Origin: an uncultured Fibrobacter sp.
GTDB lineage: Bacteria; Fibrobacterota; Fibrobacteria; Fibrobacterales; Fibrobacteraceae
Direction: 5' to 3'
Assembly (NCBI GenBank): GCA_934700345.1
Contig: CAKUXP010000004.1
Location: 1-64,000, forward strand
DNA: 64,000 nucleotides
Below the pieces are notes generated by a model. That model did no database searches, was not told the DNA's origin, and saw nothing but the letters and a program-made list of their open reading frames with translations. Below, in pieces: positions 7,928-16,900 of the stretch (positions are counted from its first letter, which is position 1; each line of letters begins with the position of its first letter). Both the position numbers and the translations under genes were made by a program.

Positions 7928-10900
7928 ATGAAAAGAATAGTTTGTTACATCGCATTGATTACTTTTTCCATTTGTTTTGGCAAACCGATGGAGAGCATAG
8001 AACGTTATAATATTATTCTTGTACATGGTGCTGCCGATAGTTTGTCTGGAATGGACTGCAAGGCGAATGATTTATATGAGGCGTACTCGTATTACAACCC
8101 TGATAAAGATGAAGTGTTTGGTCGCATAAAAGGTTATGTTCAAGAATCTGGCGCACTGTGGTGGAAAGATGAAAGCCGATCAACTGCTACGGGGATGATG
8201 AAAACGTTGCCGGACTGGATAAATGAAAAAATTTTGGACGGAGACGTCAATGATCGTTTTGGAATATACCTAAATCGTCCCTTTCTGAATCCAGCAAATA
8301 CACCTATAGTGAATGGTGGCGAAATAGGCAATCGAAAATGGAAGGGACGTGACAATTGTAAAGTTAGACGTTCGTTGCTAGAAGAAGCTGAAGAAATGAG
8401 AAGTCATGGGCGTGATTCTTTACTTCTATTAAGAAAGGGAGCTTCTATTTATAGGGGATATGATGATTCCGTTGGCTACCACACTCACCGCAATATCCTT
8501 ATTGCCCATAGTATGGGAGGCCTTGCCTCTCGCGAGTATGTTCAGGGAGATGATTATAATGGTGATGTTGACAAGGTAATTATGTTGGATAGCCCGCATA
8601 AGGGAACGTATTCGCTAGATGGACTTCTGGAACTAAAGCACTGGGCCATAAATCCAGTGGTAAAAACGACATCGGAAATGCTCATCTGGGGCCTTGCGTC
8701 TCTTCAGTTCAAGCTTTTCGATGCGACAGCTTTGCCTGCTTTGACTGCCGCAGCCGTCTATACGAATTTTGGAAATGCTTTTGTCGATATGGTTGTTGAC
8801 CTGGCATTGGGCTACGGTTTTAAGAAAGAGGATCCTCTCGTAAGATATATTCGTCCCGGTTCTGAAGCATTAACAGAACTTAACGACAGGGCATGGAACG
8901 AAAATTCTCCGATGTATCGTGTTTTGTATGGAGAGGGCGGGCTTACTTTTGGATCCCCTTATGAATACGGCCAATATTATATTTCTTTTGCCGTTCCGGA
9001 TGCAATTATCGCCCCGATAAAGAATATTATAGCGCAAACGTCTCACACGGAAATTGACAATCCGGCATATTATAACAATATCGTAGCTTCCGCAGCTTTG
9101 GGCATGCTTGGCGGTTTGCCTTTAACAGACCAGGGAACTATTTTGATTCCGCATTGGTCTGGTGCTGGGGAAAACGTGAAAGTATTTGATACGCCCGATG
9201 CAAATGTCGTAAAAACCTTGTTTGATGCAAATGAACATACCAGTCAAGGAGGAACTCAAGCACTGTCAATTTCATTAGCAGCGTTTACTGCATTGGCTTT
9301 GGCGAATGCTCTGGATTTGTTTTCGCCGGGGGCTTCCTATCCTGTGCGAACAGCTATTGCGCTAACCGCCGCGTATTCATTGGCCGTATATGCAGCCCCA
9401 TCTACGATTGCGGCAATAGAAGACATGATGGAAAATCATAAAAATCCTTCGCAAGATTACTGGCACGAAAAACAGAAGTTCAAGAAGAACTCATATTTAA
9501 AAATGGGAGGAGCTAGGGTTGATGTAGAATCCTATTTGCTAGAAGATTTCCTGTACGAAAAACCCTTTGTCAATTTGGCCGTGCATAATGCGAATGATTG
9601 GACGGAATCTATCGATTCAACAAAAATGGACTCGTTAGGATTGTATGGAAAGAATGGCAGTTTGGCTGTAAAACCAATGGAAGCAATTCGAAATGCTCCC
9701 CTCCGCTTCCGTTCTTCCTCCGACTGGTCAAGGATGGGCGTGAAGGTGGACCGCTGGGAGCGCGTGGACGGCCTTTCACCGGAAGGGAATCTTGCCCCGA
9801 AATCCGTGCCCATTCGCCACGTGGAGCGCTACGCGGTGCCGTCCATCGCCGTGGACGACTGGATTGAAAAGTATTCCTTCGTGGTGGACGACCTGATGCC
9901 CCACCGCCTACGGCAAATTCGCATGAACTTCAACTATCAGGAAGAAATCGCTTGGGAGTGCGATATATCTAAGGATGCGCAAGCGAGCGACGCGTGCGTC
10001 GTGTACAAGCGCTCCGGCGGCGGGGAGTGGGCAGTCGATTCCAGCGTCGGTGACAGCGGTCGCGTCAGGCATCCCGTTCAAAAGAACGGGATTTTCGATT
10101 TTGAGCCGCGCAAATACGGCTACAGCAACCTGCTCCTCTTGCAGAAGGACAACCAGAACACGGTCACGGTCTCGACGGTGAACAAGATCGGGCTTTCCAA
10201 TACGCAGCGTTTCTACTACCTGTTCAAGGCGACGGACAACCTGCTGGAGCCGCTGTGGCCGCTGCCGGGCGTGGCGGTGAACCGCGTGTCGGGTTTCAGG
10301 GCGCACGCCTCGGTGCTGGGCTACCAGGGATTCTCCGTGGTGTCGGCGAGGGACGCCATTTTCCAGGACACATCTTCGCCTTCCCCCTCCTCGTTTTTGC
10401 CGATGACGCGCGTCCCCTCCGGGAACCGGGACGCCATTTTCAATTCCGAAAGGGAGATGTCCGGCCTTTCCGGGGGCTACGTCTGGCAATTCCGCACGGT
10501 CACGATGGATTCCGTGGGCGGGACCCTGGACAGCTCCGACTTCTACAACGTGCCCTTCACGGTCGATACGGTGCCGCCGTCGTTCCGCCTTTCCGCGGAG
10601 GCTTTCGCCCTCAATCCGGACAGCGTCTCCTTCCTCGCGCGCTTCGCGTGGGACGGCGCGGGGGGCGAAAATCCCGACATCCGGGCGATGCGCTGGCAAT
10701 TGTCGAGGGTGGACGGCGGCTTGGCGGATTCCCTGGAGCTTTCCTCCCTCTACGACGTGGCTTCGCAGGACTTCGCCGTTCCCTTCGATTCTGCAAGCCG
10801 GAAATTTTTGGCGGAGGACGGCCTTTACCGCGTGAGCGCGTACGCCGTGGACAATGCCGCCCCCAATGCGTCTGCCTACGATGCCGTGAACGCGTTGGTG

Positions 10901-13900
10901 TCTAAAATCGCGGACGGCACGGTTTCGGCGGAAGACTGGGAAAGGGTGCAGGGTCTGGGGCTGAACGCCGGGTCGGCATCCGCGGAGTTCCGGGTGGACA
11001 GGACCCCTCCCGTACTGAAGTTCGACACGGTGGGTGCCGTCGTTCCCGAAGGTGCCTCCGCCGTCGGGGAATACGCGTCGCTGGAGCGTCCCCATCGCCG
11101 GAAAGGGTTCGCCTACGTTTCGGACGACAGCCTGCTTTCCGTCGCCTACACCGTCAGCGAAGCGCTCGCCGGTCGGGACAGCGCCTCTGTCCGGGTGAAC
11201 TTCGCATTTTTGCATATCCCCGACACCGCCGCCGTGGACCGCGTGGGAGATTCCCTGTGGCTCTCGGGGGATTCGGCGCATTTCCGCTGGACGGAAATGT
11301 CCGGCTTGAGGCTCTCCGACGGCGACTACCTAGTTCGTGCGACTGCCCGGGACGAAGCTTCGAACCGGGCGACCTTTGCGGCACCGAAAAAGCTGCGGAT
11401 TGACCGGACGGCCCCGCGAATTGAAAGCCTTGTGAGCCGCCGTCTCGTCTATCCGGATTCCGTCCGGGAATTCTCGGCGGAAATCGCCGTCTCGGAAAGC
11501 GGGGATGTCGATTCCAACCGGACGGGGATGCGCTGCCATTATCGCGTTATGGGGAAGACCGCCAGCGGCTGGATGCCCATCGCGGACAGCTTGCTGCATT
11601 CGGGAAAAATCACATTCCCCATCGATTCGGGGGCAGTGGGGCGGGCAAACGGCAAGCGTTACTTGGAGACCGTCTGTCTGGATGCCGCTGGGAATGCTGG
11701 CGTGCGGACGGACCTTTTCTACGTCGGTTCCCGCTATCCCGAAATCACTTTCCCGAAGGGGAGTATGGTCTCGGGGGAGATGCTCGCCATTTCGGGAATC
11801 GCTCCTCCGGACGGGTCGAAAAACGAGGAATCGGTGGTCTATCGCTTGCGTTACCGCGCTGCGGATGCTGGGGAATGGCGCTCCGCCGGGATGTCCGTTG
11901 TCGCGGGGAACCGTTCTGCGGATTCCTCTCACATTTCCAGACTTTCGCAAAGCTCGTCCGGAGTGCTGGGCTACCTGGACCGCTGTGCCTTGGCGGAAAC
12001 CTGCCTGGAAGGTGCCTATGTTATTGAATTGGGCGTTCGCGCTTGCGATTCTTGCCCATGGCGGACGGATTCCGCCGAAGTGTATTTCTTGCTCGGCGAC
12101 TCGACTGCATCGGGAAATATCGTTTTGAACGCTTTACGGAATTCGATGACCGTCGGATCGGATTCCTTGTCTGTAAATGTGCGCCTGGACGGAAATATCA
12201 AGGGAAAAAGCCTTGTGCGCCTCTATGCGGAAGATTCCCGGGGCGTGGGCATTTTCGATATTTCCAGCGAAAATATTTACGCGAGCCCCTTTACGGGAAC
12301 ACCGTCGGATACGACCCTGCAACAGGGCGTCTGGTTCTACTGGCAGGATTCGCTCTGGCACTTGCGCTGGAAGGGTTTTGCGGGGACGGACGAAATCCGT
12401 ATCCGGTTTGATTCGGAATCTTTCGGCACGACCTGCGAGGGGCCGGGCGGCACCACTTTGGAACGAGGCTGCTCAGTAGAATTTTCCTCGATGGATCTAG
12501 GGGCGTCTGCCATCCTTTCGGAGACTCTCTCCGGTAATCCGTATTTCCGACCCATGGATAAGGCTGATAGTGCGATGTCCCTTTCGGGAAATTCCGGGCA
12601 CGTCGTGTTCAAATCCTCGGGGATGTTCCGCATCGAGGGATCGCAGGATTCCTCTTTCGCCAACCGCATTCCCGTTTTTTTCGGATCCGCGACTGCACCG
12701 GGATTTTCCCAAAAATTCGGAAGCGGGGCTGAATATTTGAACCCGCTGTTTTTGGGCTGGACGGTGAACCCGGAAAATGAGAGTCTGCATTATGTATGGG
12801 ACGGAAAGATGAGCTCGGGAGCCTATCCGGCACCGGGAAAAATCACGCTTTACGCCGAGGCAGTGCAAACAGGCTCCGAGGATGCCTTTGTCATTCTGGA
12901 TACGGCTTTCGTGAATTTGAAACTCCCGCCGCTTGAAATTGCGCTCGCCGATTCGTTGGGCGACTTTGTCACTTTGCAGGACGGAATCGATACTTCGACT
13001 GCTGCACTCGGGAAAATGAACATCGAGTATGGCGTCCTTTACCGGGATGCGTTCGTGAAAATCTACGTGGAAGCCCCCGACGGCACGAAGAAACTTCTTC
13101 AGGACAGCGTGTTATGCAAGGCAAATTCCTCGGCGACGGCCTATTCCGCGACATGGGACGGGACTATCAACGGAGTCGCGCCCGTTTCGGGAACATACAA
13201 GGTTATCATCGAGGCGAATGAAGTGGGGACATCCGTCGTGAAATTGGCGACGAGCCATTTCAACGTGAGATATGCGAGTTCGCTTGTGAACATGGAAACC
13301 CGCCCGGGCGATTCCTCCGCTCCGCAGCTTTACATCGCCGAGGCCTTCCGGGACGATGACGGCAAGAATCGCTACATTCCGGTGGCGGACTATCTGGTGC
13401 GCGCCGAACTGGGCGGAAAATACCTGCCCAAATACATTCGCGACAGTCTTTCCTTTTCGGCGACGGTTTTCGGTTCGCAAAAAGCCATCGGTTACAAACC
13501 GGAGCGTTTCAGCCTTGCGCTCAAGCGGCATCGGGAACGGCTGGACTTGGTGATTCTCTATCAAATCGACAGGCATATAGAATCGGTAACGAATACAGTT
13601 TGTGAAATAGATGATGAAAAAAATCAGCCGCATCGAAGTGCTGAACTATTGACCTTCACTTCCAATTCAAGGAGTGGCTTTATCGATTTTGAAATGTCCG
13701 CAGGCGAAAACTACGGCTATTCCGATCACGAAAATGCCTCCGTGAAAATGTGCGCCGTGATGATCAGGGACTGGATGGATTATAGAAAGGATCATGAATG
13801 GAACGAGAAAGCCTTCAAGACTTTATGTGATGATTATGCTATCTGGAAGTTGTCTGATATTTCCGATTCTTCCGTGAATTTCATCCCCAAGCCTAAAGCA

Positions 13901-16900
13901 GGCGGCAATGTCCTTTTCCAAGAAAAATCTCCCGGTGGTTGCAGCGTGGAAGATTTGGGTGGGGAATCTTCGACCCAATGCGAATACGGCCAGGACGATT
14001 CCGGGAAAGTCGTTCATTCCGAAAATTACAATCCCAATTTGAATCTCTTCCAGGTAGAATTGATTGGAAATTCCGAATCCAATTTTTATACGGATAAGGG
14101 AAAAATGAAACCCGGTACGCGTTGCGGCAACGAACGATTTCGGATGATGAAATTCCGGATGAAGTTCACCATCCCCGACTCCTATTGGGATGCCGATTTT
14201 GGCTACGACAATTTGGTGAACCGCACTATCCGTTTCGACGAATCGAACGAGACGCTCTACGGGGAAACCAGCGGCTACCTGAAAATTTTGGCCGAAAGGA
14301 ACTTGCCCGGGGATTCCAACTATTTCGACGGGACTCGCTGGCAAAAGGACCATTCCTACGGAAAACTGACCCCGTTCGAAATGCAGCGTCTCCGCTTTTA
14401 CCCGGCCAACGTCCTTTCGGGCGGCGGGAACACGTTCCTCTTTGCCGACGAGGATTCCTCCTACATACAGCCATCCTATTTCGACATGAAGTTCTACAGT
14501 GCGCCTTCCGAAACGGACTACTTCCAGGTCCTGGCGTTGGGAACGCCGGTCGCGGGCATCGACGGTTGCGATTATTCCCCGGAGACAAATTTTGACGCAG
14601 CCTATGGCAATCCGCAGCCACGCTGCCAGGTCTCGCACACAAGCAAGACGGATGCACCGGAGCAGATCCGAACGCCTCTTTTCGCCGGCGGCTACGTGGA
14701 TTTCTATATCGCGCGGAATACGGTCTGGAGCGGCGTCCCCGACAAAGTAAACGTTCCCTACCCGGCTCCGATTTCCTTTGCGGCTTCTACAGGGGATTCC
14801 CTCAAGTTCTACGCCGCGGGTTCCAAGGTTCACTACTATTATGGCGATTACGGCGACTCGACTTGGCTCCGGGCCTTTACGGATACGACGGGCGTCATCC
14901 GAAATGCGATCAATTCGCCTGCGGGTTATTCGGACCCGGGAAACCTGGATGCCTTGGGCCTAATTCCGGGAAAAATCGGTGGAAATCTGGCCATCGCGAA
15001 CCTCTCCCTGTCGAACATCCTCTCGCCGGAAAATTACCGAAACGGCAGCTTTTACATTCCTCTGGATACGCTGGGAACGTTGAAGTCCCTGCTGAATGCG
15101 GAGGGAATCCGGACGGACTCCTTTTCCGTCGCCGTGAACGCGGCCAAGGGGAGCGTGGAACGCTTCGGGGATACCCTCCGCGTCAAGGCTTTCGACTGGA
15201 AAGATACGGCACTTTACCGCAAAACGCTGGACTCTCTTTCAAAACTCCCGACACTGACGGATTCCACTCGGCTTTCCCTTTACAGCCTGTATCGCTACCA
15301 GAGCGGCATTCGCCAACGGGACGTCGCCGACAAGAATCTTTATTACGGCCCGGCGAACAAGGCGTGGACAAGGAATCCCTGGATTAAAGATGTTCGAGTT
15401 GAATCCTCGGAGCTGCAGCACCTCGATTCTTCGGTCCATTCCCATTTTGCGATTGCAGGCAATCGCGATTCCCTGGACAGGACGATCTTTTACCACTCGA
15501 ACGATTCCATCGCCCGGCCTGCGGAATTTATCGAGCTTTCCTCCTATCTGTCGGGCGGGAAGACTTACCATCTCTTTTACTTGAAGGAGGGCGTTTTCCA
15601 TTCCATTTTGGACACAGCGGTGGAAAAGAGCGGATTTTACCGTTTGAAGTGGTTCAATGCCAACCGCTTGCAGGGAAATACGACGTTTATGCTCACTTGG
15701 GGCGGCGACGGCGGCTCCTTTTACTATTCCCGTTACGATTTGTATGTGGGAACGCCGGTCGGACCCGAGTCGCAAACGACAGTATCATCGCTCTTCGGGG
15801 ATTTGAGCGTCACCTTCCCGAAGGGCTCGTTGCGGGGGGATTCCAGCGTCACCGTGCGAACCGCTGATGCAAGCGATTATCCGTTCGACGTGTTCCGAAA
15901 CGTTCCCCTGACAGGTCCCGTGATGGAAGTGCTGCCGACCATGACATTTGCGGGACCGGATTATCCCCGGGTCCAGATGAAAATCTCTCGGGAGGAAATG
16001 GAGAGGAACCGCGTAACGCCGCAGACGCTTCGTTTGTACAAGATTGACTTCGATAATAAGCAATTTGTTCCATTGGAGAACGCCTTGTACGGCTACCTCA
16101 AGGCGGACGGATCCCCGGCTGCTTCTGGTGCAGACACCACGGCCTCCTGCGCTGTTTGGGACGATCCGCAGTGTTATGGGAACGATTACAGCTACATCCT
16201 GATTTCGGCGGAGACCCGAACTTTTTCCGTCTTTGCGGCCATGGATTCTTCCGTGGCGAACATTCCCGAAGTCGGCTTGGAAATTCTCCCTGCGGTGGCG
16301 ACGGCGAGGGATAGGCTTGTCCGGGTATCCGGCACAACGGCTTTCCACCTTTATGCCGACGACGATTCCCTGCTGGACGAATCGAATGATGGGACCCCGG
16401 CTACCTCGCTTTTTTACAAGGCGGATTCTTCGGGACTTTGGCGTGTAACGCTTCCCGAACGCGACACAAATTACCTCTTCGCTGTCGCCCTGGACGCATC
16501 CGGTGCGGAACGCTCCACCGCTTCGGCAAAGGCCTTGGCGCTAACCGTTCCTGCGGAATTTTCCTGCACCGTTCCCGCTGATTCGCTCTGGCTCGGACTG
16601 GACAACGGCTATCTCGCTTTTGAAACAAACTGCAACCAACCCGGTCGAGGAATCCTTTCGCTCTATGGGGGCGGTTTGCCCGTCGCCGAAATCCACAGCG
16701 AAATCCCGGACACGTTGATCTACGACGGGAAAGTTTCTGCCCGGAAAATCCCGCCGGGCATCTATGACTCCCGTTTCCTGGGTTTTTCCCTGCTCGGGAG
16801 CGAACTCCAGATTGCCGGCCCGAAAATCCGCACGGATTCCCTGCGCCCTGAAATCGACAGCATGGCGGTGGAGGAATCCTCCCAACGCCTCGACCGCAAT

